Shown piece after piece: positions 51,618-61,320 of a stretch of 64,000 nucleotides of DNA (the first letter of the stretch is position 1; each line of letters begins with the position of its first letter). The notes under the pieces are model-generated. The model saw only the letters and a program-made list of their open reading frames with translations, was not told where the DNA came from and did not search any database. Location of the stretch: contig PKXA01000028.1 in NCBI GenBank assembly GCA_003133325.1, positions 24,213 to 88,212 of the forward strand, given 5' to 3'. This DNA comes from Acidimicrobiaceae bacterium (lineage in GTDB: Bacteria; Actinomycetota; Acidimicrobiia; Acidimicrobiales; RAAP-2). The position numbers and the translations under genes were made by a program.

Positions 51618-52979
51618 ATGAAGTTCGGCATCTTCTATGAGCATCAGCTTCCCCGGCCATGGCACGAGCACAGTGAACAACAACTGATCAACGATGCTCT
51701 CGACCAGATTGAACTGGCTGACAAGCTGGGAATCCAGTACCTGTGGGAAGTGGAGCATCACTTTTTGGAGGAGTACTCGCATTCGAGTGCTCCTGAGGTA
51801 TTTCTGGCCGCTGCCAGCCAACGGACCCAGCGCATGCGTATCGGGCATGGCATCGTGCAAACCGCGGCGGCGTACAACCACCCGGCCCGGACGGCTGAAC
51901 GGATCGCCATGCTCGATTTGGTATCCAACGGGCGGGTGGAGTTCGGGTCGGGAGAGTCGTCTTCGGAGGCTGAGCTCCGTGGTTTCGGCATTGATCCGGC
52001 GGTCAAGCGGGAGGCGTGGCTCGAGGGTCTCGAGATTGCCATCCGCTGCATGACCGAGACGCCCTTTGGCGGGGTGGACGGAATCTTCACTCAGATGCCG
52101 CCGCGCAACGTCGTCCCCAAGCCGGTTCAGAAGCCCCACCCTCCCCTTTGGGTGGCGTGCAGCCGCCGTGACACCATCTTGTTGGCGGCAGAAAAGGGGG
52201 TCGGGGCCCTCAGTTTTGCCTTCATCGAGCCCGAGGACGCCAAACAGTGGGTGGAGGACTACGAGGCGGTGCTGCGTGAGAAGTGCATCCCGGTCGGCCT
52301 GTCGGTCAATCCACAGGTGGCCTGTGTCACGCCCATGATGTGCTCCCCCAACGAGGACGATGCCATTGCCCGGGGGCTGGAGGGAGCCAACTTCTTCGGT
52401 TACTCACTCGCCCACTTTTACGTGTTCGGAGATCATGTCCCCGCCACCACCGATGTGTGGGAGGAGTTCCAGCAGCGCCGGGGGAAGATGGGCTATTCCC
52501 CCGAAGCCGCATTGGCAAATCGACAGCAGACCCTGGGTGCTCAGGTGGCCTCGGGGGATGCCAAGGGATTGCGGGGGGCGACCGGCACCCCCGAACAGCT
52601 TCGGGAGTTCCTCCGGCGTTACGAGTCCGCCGGGGTCGACCAACTGATCTTCGTGATGCAGGCCGGCCGAAATCGGCACGAGCACATCATGGAGTCGATC
52701 GAGTTGTTCGGTACCCAGGTATTGCCTGAATTCGTCGAACGGGACGAGGCCGCCAGTGTGGCCAAGGCGGCCAAGTGGGAGCCGATCGTCGAAGCCGCCT
52801 TGGCCCGACGGACCACCGATCACCCATCGATGCCACCCGGGTACGTCATGAGAGCCATACCAAAACAGATGGTCGACGCCATGGACAGTGAGCCGGCACA
52901 GCAGTGGCTGGAGGCCCTCGCCGACAAGCAGGCCGCCGGGGTGCGTGACGAGGAGTTCCAGCGACTGGTGGACGGGTAG
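51618..52979 (+). CDS. LLM-class (luciferase-like) flavin-dependent oxidoreductase
   Basis: 453-residue bacterial-luciferase-fold enzyme: 'FGIFYEHQLPRPW' first strand, 'YLWEVEHHFLEEYSHSSAPEVFLAAASQRTQRMRIGHGIV' and 'LDLVSNGRVEFGSGES' are standard family segments. It uses FMNH2 or F420 to oxidise a substrate with O2 (or hydride transfer). The length (~100 residues over the ~350 average) comes from a C-terminal extension. Coupled to the preceding unknown gene and the palindromic operator. Physiological substrate unknown. Confidence 0.9.
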   Translation: MKFGIFYEHQLPRPWHEHSEQQLINDALDQIELADKLGIQYLWEVEHHFLEEYSHSSAPEVFLAAASQRTQRMRIGHGIVQTAAAYNHPARTAERIAMLDLVSNGRVEFGSGESSSEAELRGFGIDPAVKREAWLEGLEIAIRCMTETPFGGVDGIFTQMPPRNVVPKPVQKPHPPLWVACSRRDTILLAAEKGVGALSFAFIEPEDAKQWVEDYEAVLREKCIPVGLSVNPQVACVTPMMCSPNEDDAIARGLEGANFFGYSLAHFYVFGDHVPATTDVWEEFQQRRGKMGYSPEAALANRQQTLGAQVASGDAKGLRGATGTPEQLREFLRRYESAGVDQLIFVMQAGRNRHEHIMESIELFGTQVLPEFVERDEAASVAKAAKWEPIVEAALARRTTDHPSMPPGYVMRAIPKQMVDAMDSEPAQQWLEALADKQAAGVRDEEFQRLVDG

Positions 52980-52991
52980 GCCGGCATCCGA

Positions 52992-53540
52992 TCAGGCTTG
53001 GGACCGGTGGACCGATACTGCGTAGTTCGCTGATCCCGAAAAGGGGAGCCGGTCCCAGGTAGCCCACCGCTCGACAAGTTCGAGACCGGCGGCCCTGCAG
53101 TGCTGGTCATAGTCGAGCAGCGTGTAGCTTCCCTGCAGTTGGAATCCGGCCACCAGGGCGCCGCCGGGCCGGAGGTGACGGGCGCAACCACCGACCAGAG
53201 CGGCCTGGGTGCCGGCCGGTGTGAACAACGGCACGTTGCCGGCCATCACCACGACGTCGAACACCCGGCCGAGGTCGAGCTCGGTGAGGTCGGCTTCCAC
53301 CCAGGTGAGCCCGGAGCCGATCCGGCGGGCGGTGGCAATCATCGAAGGTTCGGTATCGACTCCGACCACCTCGACCCCCCGGCGGTCGAGCTCCATCGCC
53401 ACGCGACCGGTTCCGCATCCCGCATCGAGCACGGTGGTCGGGGCCAGACTCATCACGAAGTCAGCTTCACCGTGTACGGCCACACCCGAAGTCGCCAGGG
53501 TATCGAACCGTCTCTGGTAGCTTTCGCCGTCCCATGCCAT
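52992..53540 (-). CDS. Class I SAM-dependent methyltransferase
   Basis: 182-residue methyltransferase with motif I 'VLDAGCGTGRVAMEL' (~37-51), acidic 'VVGVDTEPSMI', 'DVVVMAGNVPLF' and 'RHLRPGGALVAGFQL'. ATG 53540 (MAWDGESYQRRFD) is the typical start for this small family; the track extension upstream is not supported. It is convergent with the LLM gene and divergent from lysS (84 bp). Substrate unknown. Confidence 0.85.
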   Translation of the reverse strand: MAWDGESYQRRFDTLATSGVAVHGEADFVMSLAPTTVLDAGCGTGRVAMELDRRGVEVVGVDTEPSMIATARRIGSGLTWVEADLTELDLGRVFDVVVMAGNVPLFTPAGTQAALVGGCARHLRPGGALVAGFQLQGSYTLLDYDQHCRAAGLELVERWATWDRLPFSGSANYAVSVHRSQA

Positions 53541-53624
53541 AGTTGCATCATCGCGCCAGCGATCGGGAGCGTAGGATCCAAGGGCACAATCGGGCGGCCG
53601 GGGATTCCAATGAAAGGGGCAGTT

Positions 53625-55145
53625 GTGACCGACGTGGCGAACCCGGAAGCAGAAACCGGTTCTCAACGGTCGGTCGACGCGCTTTCCGCCGAACGGCGCT
53701 CAAAGCGTGATTCTCTTCGGGACAAAGGCATCGATCCCTATCCGTCCCGGTTCGATCGTTCCCACACCAACGCCGAGTTGCGCAAACGCCACGGCGACCT
53801 ACCCGCCGATGCCCGGACCGGCGAAATCGTTCAGGTCGCCGGGAGGATCACCAGTGTGCGGGGCCACGGGAAGTTGGTCTTTGCCACCCTGCAGGATGTC
53901 TCGGGGTCCATTCAGCTGCTAATCCCGGTGAGCAATCTGTGCGAGGCCGGTGCCGCCGTGCTCGACAAGTCCGACCTCGGAGACTGGGTGGGGGCCACCG
54001 GGGAAGTGATCGTGAGCAAGCGGGGCGAGCTTTCGGTCGAGCTCACCGAACTGCAACTGCTCTCGAAGGCCCTCCGACCACTTCCCGACAAATGGCACGG
54101 GTTGAGCGAGGCGGAGATGCGCTATCGTCAGCGCGAAGTCGACCTCCTGGCGAATGAGGACACCCGGCGCGTGTTCGGGATCCGCTTCAAGGTCGTCTCC
54201 GCCATGCGGGACGTGCTGGTGGCGGAAGACTTTCTCGAGGTTGAGACACCGATACTCCAGCTTCAGGCCGGCGGGGCCATCGCCCGCCCGTTCGTCACCC
54301 ATGCCAATGCCCTCAACATCGATCTCAGTCTCCGCATTGCCCCCGAGCTCTACCTGAAGAGATTGGTCATCGGGGGCTTTGAACGGGTCTTCGAGATCGG
54401 CCGAAACTTTCGCAACGAGGGCGTCGACACCCGGCACAGTCCTGAGTTCACTGCGCTCGAGGCGTACCGGGCATTCGGTGACTACACCGACGGCATGGGT
54501 CTCACCGAGCGCCTGGTAGTGGCCGCCGCCCGGGTCGCTACCGAGCGGATGACATTCACAACGGCCGGGGGACCGGTCGATCTGACCCCGCCGTGGCCCC
54601 GCCAAGAGTTGTTGGGCCTGATCGAGGAGGCCGCCGGGCGTCGTCTGCATCCTTCCGACCCCGTCGACGACGTCCGCTCCGCCTGCCGTGATCTCGGGGT
54701 CGAGTTCGAGGACCCCTGGGGCTCGGGAAGACTCATCTTCGAGATCTATGACAAAGTGCTGCTACCCAACATGCTCGGACCTGTGTTCGTCTGCGGCTTC
54801 CCGGTGGAGGTATCTCCCCTGGCCCGCCATCAGCTGACCGATGAGACGCTGACCGACCGTTTCGAATTGGTGGTCGATGCCAAGGAGTACGCCAACGGAT
54901 ACAGCGAGCTCAATATCCCCGAGGAGCAAGAGGCCCGGTTCCGGGGTGCATCGGCCGCTGCTGCCATGGGGGATCTCGAGGCCCATCCGTCGGACATGGC
55001 ATTTGTGCGGGCACTCGAGTACGGATTGCCACCGACGTCGGGGATCGGCATAGGGGTGGATCGCCTGGTGATGTTGCTGGCGGAGGTTGATGCCATCCGG
55101 GATGTCATTCTTTTTCCGATGCTCCGCCCCGAGTCGCAAGGGTGA
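53625..55145 (+). CDS. lysS: Lysyl-tRNA synthetase, class II
   Basis: 506-residue class II aminoacyl-tRNA synthetase. N-terminal OB-fold (~45-150, 'VAGRITSVRGHGKLVFATLQD'), catalytic core with motif 2 'FEIGRNFRNEGVDTRHSPEFTALEAY' and motif 3 'GIGIGVDRLVMLL'. It charges tRNA-Lys in the cytoplasm. GTG 53625 is preceded by AAAGGGG; an in-frame ATG at 53610 is possible. The core looks nearer to the synthetase domain of actinobacterial LysX than to typical LysS, but the MprF-like membrane domain is absent, so it may be the housekeeping enzyme or a paralogue. Convergent with the AsnB-like gene. Confidence 0.92.
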   Translation: MTDVANPEAETGSQRSVDALSAERRSKRDSLRDKGIDPYPSRFDRSHTNAELRKRHGDLPADARTGEIVQVAGRITSVRGHGKLVFATLQDVSGSIQLLIPVSNLCEAGAAVLDKSDLGDWVGATGEVIVSKRGELSVELTELQLLSKALRPLPDKWHGLSEAEMRYRQREVDLLANEDTRRVFGIRFKVVSAMRDVLVAEDFLEVETPILQLQAGGAIARPFVTHANALNIDLSLRIAPELYLKRLVIGGFERVFEIGRNFRNEGVDTRHSPEFTALEAYRAFGDYTDGMGLTERLVVAAARVATERMTFTTAGGPVDLTPPWPRQELLGLIEEAAGRRLHPSDPVDDVRSACRDLGVEFEDPWGSGRLIFEIYDKVLLPNMLGPVFVCGFPVEVSPLARHQLTDETLTDRFELVVDAKEYANGYSELNIPEEQEARFRGASAAAAMGDLEAHPSDMAFVRALEYGLPPTSGIGIGVDRLVMLLAEVDAIRDVILFPMLRPESQG

Positions 55146-55212
55146 CGGCAGGCGAAAAGGAGTGATCACCAGAGCCTTGACGGCAATCGTCCCCCACCCG
55201 TGGGTTCGGTGA

Positions 55213-56790
55213 CTACCGCGGTCGGGCCAGCCGCTTGGCCTCGTTGGTGACATTCCAACGGAAGGCCCCGATGAGGTCGCGGGAGTGCTCCCGCACGGTG
55301 TAATCGTGGCGCATGGACCCGTCGGTGAGGGTGCGATCGAGGTCCAGGTCGTTGCGTTCCAGCACGTAGGAGAAGTCGCGTCGCATCGGTTCGGCCAGGT
55401 TGTACCCGAAGGAGCGGTACATGCGGGAGAACAGGGGTCGATAGAGGCGGATCCGTTCGTGGAGGCCCGATGAATGGGACATGGGGTTCTTCGGTCGCTG
55501 CCGGACGTACTCGGGGAGCACGTCGGCGAAGGCGTTACGGAGAACCCACTTCTCCACGCCGTCACGGACCTTGAGGCCCAGTGGAACCTGGAGGGCCAAC
55601 TTGACCAGGGACAGATCGAGGAAGGGGACCCGCGCCTCGACGCCCTGACCCATGGAGATGCGGTCCACCCGTTGCAACTCGGTGCGGCTCAGGTTGCGGA
55701 TGTTGTGGCGGAAGAGCTGCTGGCTGAGAGTGCTGCTCACTTGCCGGTACATGTCGTATCCGCCGAAGAGTTCATCCGAGCCGTCACCCGAGAGCACCAC
55801 CTTGACACCACATTTGTGCACTCGTTCGAAGAGTGGCTTTGTGACGACGGAGTTGATGACGTCGCCGTATTCGGTGAGTTCCGACATGCGTATGGCTGTC
55901 CGAATGTCATCGAGGTGGATATCGCGGGGGCGCATTTCGATGATCTCGTGATGGACGCCGAGATCCTTGGTCAAACGGCGGGCGAAACGGAGGTCATCGC
56001 TGTCATCTGTTCCTACGGTGAAGGCCACACAGTCGGGGTGCATCTCACGGACGTGCAGCAGGGTGAGGGTGCTGTCGAGGCCTCCCGAGAGGACGACGCC
56101 CACCGTCAGGTCGGTGTCCACCCTGACCCGGATGCTGTCGATGAGGGCTTCCCGTACCAGACGGCAGGCTTCCTCGGGGTCGTCAATGGGATCCTCCCCC
56201 TCGGCCAGGCTCATCAGATCCACATACGGTGACAACTGCGGCGTGGTGCTGGGAGTGCCCCAACCGTGGTAGCCAGGAGCCACCTCGGTAATCGGTGCAC
56301 CGGCCCCGACCAGCGCCTTGACCTCCGAGGCCACGTACAGCGTGTCGTGGAGGTGCGACCAGTACAGGGGCTTGACCCCCACGGGATCACGAGCCAGGTA
56401 GACCCGGTCGGTAGGGCGTTCCACCACTGCGAAGGCGAACTCGCCCCGCAGGTGATGCACGGCCTCCTCGCCCCATTCGAGAAACGCCTCGAGGACGACT
56501 TCGGTGTCACCGGTACTGCGCATTTGGCGGCCGAGGGCAATGAGCTCAGTGCGCAGCTCCCGGTAGTTGAAGACTTCGCCGTTGTAGCAGAGGGCCCAGC
56601 GGCCATCGGCCGACACCCATGGCTGCACGGAGTGTTCCCGATCGACAATCTTCAACCGTTGCGTTCCCAGCATGCGGCCGTCTTCGCACAGGGTCTCCTC
56701 GCTGTCCCCTCGCGGCCGGATGTTCTCCATCATGCGGTCGAACAAACCTCTGTCGGCCGCCGAGCCGACGATCAGCGCAATTCCACACAC
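55213..56790 (-). CDS. asnB: Asparagine synthetase B-like glutamine amidotransferase
   Basis: 525-residue two-domain enzyme. The class II glutaminase domain starts with Cys2 (MCGIALIVG) and includes 'YNGEVFNY', 'RGEFAFAVV' and 'ARDPVGVKPLYW'. The synthetase domain has the PPi loop SGGLDS (~235-240) and 'SGDGSDELFGGYDMYR'. It makes an amide from a carboxylate with Gln and ATP. The usual HRGPD segment near residue 28 reads RPRGDSEE, so it is a divergent member; it may be a natural-product-type amidotransferase rather than the housekeeping enzyme. The M15-like gene ends 5 bp upstream, so both are co-transcribed. Confidence 0.88.
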   Translation of the reverse strand: MCGIALIVGSAADRGLFDRMMENIRPRGDSEETLCEDGRMLGTQRLKIVDREHSVQPWVSADGRWALCYNGEVFNYRELRTELIALGRQMRSTGDTEVVLEAFLEWGEEAVHHLRGEFAFAVVERPTDRVYLARDPVGVKPLYWSHLHDTLYVASEVKALVGAGAPITEVAPGYHGWGTPSTTPQLSPYVDLMSLAEGEDPIDDPEEACRLVREALIDSIRVRVDTDLTVGVVLSGGLDSTLTLLHVREMHPDCVAFTVGTDDSDDLRFARRLTKDLGVHHEIIEMRPRDIHLDDIRTAIRMSELTEYGDVINSVVTKPLFERVHKCGVKVVLSGDGSDELFGGYDMYRQVSSTLSQQLFRHNIRNLSRTELQRVDRISMGQGVEARVPFLDLSLVKLALQVPLGLKVRDGVEKWVLRNAFADVLPEYVRQRPKNPMSHSSGLHERIRLYRPLFSRMYRSFGYNLAEPMRRDFSYVLERNDLDLDRTLTDGSMRHDYTVREHSRDLIGAFRWNVTNEAKRLARPR

Positions 56791-56795
56791 GACGG

Positions 56796-57686
56796 TCAGG
56801 CAGCTACGAGCGTGTTGTATGCCTGTCGAAGGTCATCACAGGCGCTCGGATTGATGCATACGTGCCAGGCCTGTCCCTCGTCGATCACGTTGCAGAGCCC
56901 GGCATCTTGGCGGTCCAGCAATAGATCAGCCAAGGTGTGGTCGGCATCGAATTGGCGGAACCAGCGCATCTCGACATCAGCGGCGTATCCACGACAGTGG
57001 GCGCTGGGGATCATGGCCGCATATCCCAGGTCCCGGAGCCGGTGTTGGTGCTGCACGCTCCTGGTCAGACTGGTCACCCACAGTGGGGGAGTGCCCGACG
57101 GTGCCTTGTTGGCAAAGTCGATGGCCAGTTGGTTCAGCAATACCACCAGTTCCGGACGAGCATTGGTGAAACTGACGCCGGCGGTATGAGGCTGTCGCCG
57201 GGGCATCACCCGCCGCATGGCCCAGTCCCGTGATCGGCCGGCCAATCCCTTGGGTTGGAGCCGATAGTTGAACTTGAGGAGGTGCCGGCTACGGAGCGAT
57301 TCGAGGGTGACCAGCTCGCGCGAGCGCAACACGTCGTCGTCAGATGCAAAGGCGGTCCCACCCACCCACCAGATTGAGTCGATCTGGGACAGGAGGTAGA
57401 TGCGGACCAGGGTCGACACGTCGCTCGCCGAGCTGCGGTCGTTCGGCCGGTAATCGCGGACCTCTTCGAGCAACTTGGCGGCGGCGGCATCCTCCCCGTC
57501 AGGTGAGCAGGCCAGCACGGTGTGCAGTTCGGGGCGCCTGATCCACTCGGTCAGTAGCGCCTCGACGTCCGCCGGCCCCCTTGGGCCGACTCTGGCATCG
57601 ACCTCACGGGTCAGATCGGAGACAACGGATCGGTAGGTGTCGAGATCGAGATCGAGATCGGAGTTGAGCGGTTCGCACCGGTTCAT
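56796..57686 (-). CDS. Peptidase M15-like (DUF5715-type) protein
   Basis: 296 residues, no signal peptide or membrane segment with the ATG at 57686 (alternatives up to 57764). The C-terminal ~110 residues contain 'WVTSLTRSVQHQHRLRDLG', 'SAHCRGYAADVEM' (SxHxxGxAxD zinc motif of D-Ala-D-Ala carboxypeptidase/M15 folds) and 'AWHVCINP' (third ligand region). The N-terminal ~180 residues are unrecognised. Known M15 enzymes cut peptidoglycan peptides; the lack of an export signal here is odd. It lies 5 bp before asnB, suggesting a joint role such as amidation plus cleavage or binding of a peptide-like substrate (inference). Confidence 0.65.
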   Translation of the reverse strand: MNRCEPLNSDLDLDLDTYRSVVSDLTREVDARVGPRGPADVEALLTEWIRRPELHTVLACSPDGEDAAAAKLLEEVRDYRPNDRSSASDVSTLVRIYLLSQIDSIWWVGGTAFASDDDVLRSRELVTLESLRSRHLLKFNYRLQPKGLAGRSRDWAMRRVMPRRQPHTAGVSFTNARPELVVLLNQLAIDFANKAPSGTPPLWVTSLTRSVQHQHRLRDLGYAAMIPSAHCRGYAADVEMRWFRQFDADHTLADLLLDRQDAGLCNVIDEGQAWHVCINPSACDDLRQAYNTLVAA

Positions 57687-57896
57687 CAAATTCGAGCGAG
57701 TCGGTGGCCATGAAGCCTGCGGTCCTCCCCGAGCACCCATGGTTGTTCCAGCCGACAATTGCATCGCATGTGCGGAACCCTATCGAACATCGTCGACATG
57801 GATGACATCGAGTGCTTACCCCGACGTTGATCGCCACCTCGGAATCGACAACCCGACCAGCCGGCGCGCGGATCAGCTGTTGTGAAAAACCCCTGG

Positions 57897-58802
57897 TCAG
57901 AAGCCATCGAGCAACACCTTCCGGCTCCCGTGGGGTGCCGCGGCCTTTTGGTGTGGTTCCATCACCGGAGGGGCCCAGCGCGACATCAGTACCACTCCCA
58001 CCCCCATCAGGACGAGCGAAAGAACAGAAGCGGAAACGGCGCCGGGCGAACGGTTGACGTGCTCACCGAACAATTCGATTCCCAACAGAATGCTCGAGAA
58101 CGGATCGACGATCAGAAGGGCGGCCTGAGACACCATCAACGGGCCGACATTCAGGGAGGCCTGCACAAGGAGAGTGCCGACGATCCCGGTGACGACCACC
58201 AGGTAGACCGGCCAATGGAAGAAGAGGTGGACCCACCCGTCGCGGGAGAGTATCGCGGTGGCCGACTTCATGAACCCGGCATCGATCGACCACACGATGG
58301 CGGCCGAACTGCCGAGCATGGCGGCTTTGCGTGCCGGTGTCCCTCTCCGGCTCAGGGCCAGCAAGACCACGATGACAGCGAGTCGCCCGGCAACGGCGCG
58401 GATCCAACCGCTGGTGCTCGGTAGACCGGTGCCTTCCTGGGGATGGGCGATGACGAGGAAGCCGACCAGCCCCAGACAGGTGAGCGCCGCCGCCCCCCAC
58501 GTCCGAACGGCTATCTGGTCGCGCAGCCAGAACCTCCGCAGCGCCAGCATGAAGATCAACTCGACCACCAGCACCGGTTGGACCACGGCGATCTGTCCGA
58601 AATACAAGGCGGTGGCCGTGAACACCAAGGTGCCGACCAGGAAGAGCAGTCCCAGCAGCCACAAGGGTTGTCGGACCAGATAGAGGGCTTTCCGCCATCC
58701 CGTTGACACTTCAGGTGGGGCGGACACGTGGGCCAGGCGCTGCACCACCGCCGCCGATGCGTTACACAGTGAACCGACAGCAGCAAAAAGGATGGCAATC
58801 AT
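57897..58802 (-). CDS. DMT/EamA-type membrane transporter
   Basis: 301-residue membrane protein with about nine or ten helices in two EamA-like halves: 'LFAAVGSLCNASAAVVQRLAH', 'YFGQIAVVQPVLVVELIFMLAL', later 'QASLNVGPLMVSQAALLIVDPFSSILLGIELFGE' and a last helix before a soluble tail. The repeated 'Q..V.Q..LV.E/DP' pattern is typical. Members export or exchange small metabolites or sit as magnesium-type carriers; the cargo is unknown. Its gene is upstream of the M15/AsnB pair, same strand, 210 bp away. Confidence 0.82.
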   Translation of the reverse strand: MIAILFAAVGSLCNASAAVVQRLAHVSAPPEVSTGWRKALYLVRQPLWLLGLLFLVGTLVFTATALYFGQIAVVQPVLVVELIFMLALRRFWLRDQIAVRTWGAAALTCLGLVGFLVIAHPQEGTGLPSTSGWIRAVAGRLAVIVVLLALSRRGTPARKAAMLGSSAAIVWSIDAGFMKSATAILSRDGWVHLFFHWPVYLVVVTGIVGTLLVQASLNVGPLMVSQAALLIVDPFSSILLGIELFGEHVNRSPGAVSASVLSLVLMGVGVVLMSRWAPPVMEPHQKAAAPHGSRKVLLDGF

Positions 58803-59037
58803 GTCGGCACCACGGATCTCCTGCCGGTGGGTGGACGTTGCGTGAACCCTCGCTGACCGACAGTGTACCGACGGGGTTCGGTGTCCGCGCTGAGGGCCGA
58901 CATTCGTGCACGGCCCACGCTGATTCTCCTGCCCGGGGAGATGGGAACCCGTCTCTGAAGGGGCGGAGTGACCGCTACCTGTCGCCTCCGAACGCCAACG
59001 GCGGTCGCTCCGTCAACTGCGGCCCAACGCTGCGCTG

Positions 59038-60972
59038 TCAGGAACCCGGCTCCCTCAGTGCCGGTGAACTCTGCACGTCGTACCAGGCATCCATGCCGCC
59101 ACCCACCACCGGTGCCATACCGAGGGCCCGGGTAAACAGCCGGCTCACCAATGCGGAGTGTCGGGTTGCCCTATCCACCAGAACCACGCCCACCCGGTAC
59201 CGGAGGACGAAGTGACGGACCTCAAGGGCCAAGGTGTTGTCGTCAGCCACCGGGGCACTCACGTAGAAGGGGACGCCACCTGCTTCGTTGATCAGGAAGT
59301 GCTGCACGGCTGGGGGCTGCAGTGGGGAAGGGAACAGCGAGGGGGTGCCGCTGGCGTCGGGAATCAGGGCGTAGCCACCGATCAAGGAGAACCGCATCTC
59401 GGTCACGGCCTGCCACACCATGGGCTGCACATGTTCGGCTGCAGGGTAAGGATAGGTGAGCGTCACCGTGTCCGGAGCGATCCGGTCGAGCTTGGTCGAC
59501 GTGAAGTACGAAGGGATGTCGGTTGGCACGGTCCGATTGGGCCAGCGAGGAAGCAGAACGACCACCGCCAGAGCGGCAACGAGAAGCACGGCCACCCATC
59601 GCGCCGGGCCGAGATGCCCGGCCGGACCTGAGTCCAACCCCACCGTCGCATCTGCCATCCCGCGGGTGCGGGCGAAGCGGCGTAGTCGATCGACACCCAA
59701 TGCGACGATGACACCCACGAACAATGTGGTCAGCATGGAGATCCTCGATGGCACGAGGTCATTCACCAAGGGCACATGCTTGATGAGTGCATCAGGAAGT
59801 GGGATTCCGGTCGAATGCCCGTCGATGTTCAGGGGCGAGCCGAGCGAGAGAACGAACGTCACCACCGCCATGGCGAACGAGAACCGGATCCACCGATGGC
59901 GCCAACTCCGCGCCATGAGATACACGAGAAACAGGAGCAGGGGTATGCCGAGGAAACTGCCGTTTTCGGAGTAGTCGCGAAATGCAGTGAGGTTGTCTCC
60001 GGTGGCCGCCCAGCCAGCCGGCGAGAATCGCTCGAGCGATGTGGGCATCACCGGTCCGAGGAGGTCGGATCGGAGGAGCAGACCTCCGCCTGTGCTCGGG
60101 CCCGCCGTGTAGTGCTCGGGCCCGACGAAGAACACCCACGCGGGATAGGCCAGCAGGGCCACGAGGACGACGACCGCGCAGAGTAGCCCCCCGAATCCAA
60201 AATGGAGGCCGAGGAGGACCTGGCTCGGCCGGGCAGCGGCGAGAATTGCCAGTCCGATGACGGCGACCAGGCCCGTCGTGACCAGCACTTCCGAGGAGAT
60301 GAAGAATTGTCCGGCGGCCAGCAGGCCGAGTGCGACCCCCCACCGTCGAGGATTGCCGGTTCGACGTACGAACAGCTCGAAGACGGCCAGCATGATCACA
60401 GGGGGAAGAGGAATGAACATCAGGTGCAGATGGGCAGTGGACTGCCCGACCATGTACGGAGAGAAGCCGTAGAGAAGGCCTCCTGCGAAGGCCGCTGGCG
60501 TCCATGACGTCCATCGGCGAAGCACGAGGAACATCGACGACGCTGAGATGGGGAAGGCCAACCACATCAGGAGATTGAGGCTGGCAATCGGACCGGCGGT
60601 CAAGGTGATCGGCGTGGTCAACAGGCCCAACAACGGCATCTGGGTGTTGTAGGTGAGGTTGACCCCCGTCGGATAGTTCAACACCGAGGTGAAGAAGAGA
60701 TTGTGCCCGTGGGCAATCGCATGGGCAGTGGCGGCCAAGAACCATGTGTTCAGACCGGCGTCGGCGCACGTGCACTGGGGAATGCGGCTGGGATCGCCCG
60801 GCCATGTGGGGAAGTAGGCGGCCAAGCCGAGCATGCCGTAGATGGCGATGGGAATCACCACTGCCCAAGTAACCTTCGGCACCCGCCACGGATACCGCTC
60901 AGCCCGACTGGTTTCGGTCGCCCGGTGTCTCACGGCGACGGCTACCGCGGCTGGCGGCAATGCGGCATCCAT
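59038..60972 (-). CDS. Polytopic membrane protein, GT-C glycosyltransferase-like
   Basis: 644-residue protein with about eleven or twelve helices and a C-terminal soluble region (~480-640). The family segment 'TSVLNYPTGVNLTYNTQMPLLGLLTTPIT', followed by 'GGLLYGFSPYMVGQSTAHLHLMFIPLPPVIML', occurs in conserved actinobacterial GT-C-like membrane proteins that probably use polyprenyl-phosphate sugars in envelope glycan assembly. The acidic 'CADAGLNTWF' in the first external loop stands where GT-C enzymes have a catalytic Asp. ATG 60972 has GGAGGT nine bases upstream; the track extension is spurious. Function inferred. Confidence 0.75.
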   Translation of the reverse strand: MDAALPPAAVAVAVRHRATETSRAERYPWRVPKVTWAVVIPIAIYGMLGLAAYFPTWPGDPSRIPQCTCADAGLNTWFLAATAHAIAHGHNLFFTSVLNYPTGVNLTYNTQMPLLGLLTTPITLTAGPIASLNLLMWLAFPISASSMFLVLRRWTSWTPAAFAGGLLYGFSPYMVGQSTAHLHLMFIPLPPVIMLAVFELFVRRTGNPRRWGVALGLLAAGQFFISSEVLVTTGLVAVIGLAILAAARPSQVLLGLHFGFGGLLCAVVVLVALLAYPAWVFFVGPEHYTAGPSTGGGLLLRSDLLGPVMPTSLERFSPAGWAATGDNLTAFRDYSENGSFLGIPLLLFLVYLMARSWRHRWIRFSFAMAVVTFVLSLGSPLNIDGHSTGIPLPDALIKHVPLVNDLVPSRISMLTTLFVGVIVALGVDRLRRFARTRGMADATVGLDSGPAGHLGPARWVAVLLVAALAVVVLLPRWPNRTVPTDIPSYFTSTKLDRIAPDTVTLTYPYPAAEHVQPMVWQAVTEMRFSLIGGYALIPDASGTPSLFPSPLQPPAVQHFLINEAGGVPFYVSAPVADDNTLALEVRHFVLRYRVGVVLVDRATRHSALVSRLFTRALGMAPVVGGGMDAWYDVQSSPALREPGS

Positions 60973-61088
60973 GGGTCTCGTACCTCCGGTTGTATGTCTC
61001 TCGACGGGCACCCCGACCCGGTGAGTCTGGTTCTTCCGGACCGAGGGCCGAGGGAACAGATGGACTCTGTGGTTCACGGTGGTGATGA

Positions 61089-61320
61089 TCATGCTGCCTT
61101 GCTTTGGTTGAAGCTGTCGAGGACGTGCTTCGGGGTTCGGCCCCGCATCAAGTCCCCGTGGTTCTTCCGTCGGTTGTCGTAGTGCACGAGCCATGCATCT
61201 GCTTCGGCCCGGAGCTGATGGATCGAGGTGAAGTGCCGGCGGCGGAAGGCCATACGCCAGCCCTCCCGGAGAATGGTGCCGTGAAAGCGCTCGTACACCG
61301 AGTTGTGGTTCGGCGACCGG
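61089..61320 (-). pseudogene. Insertion-sequence transposase remnant (integrase-core C-terminus)
   Basis: The final ~75 codons of an IS3/IS481-type DDE transposase: 'VYERFHGTILREGWRMAFRRRHFTS' contains the third catalytic Glu (YERFHGT) and 'WLVHYDNRRKNHGDLMRGRTPKHVL' is the typical C-terminal end. Codons upstream of ~61320 no longer resemble a transposase and no N-terminal domain, first/second Asp or terminal inverted repeats were found, so the element is truncated. It adjoins a broken cysC. Confidence 0.8.
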
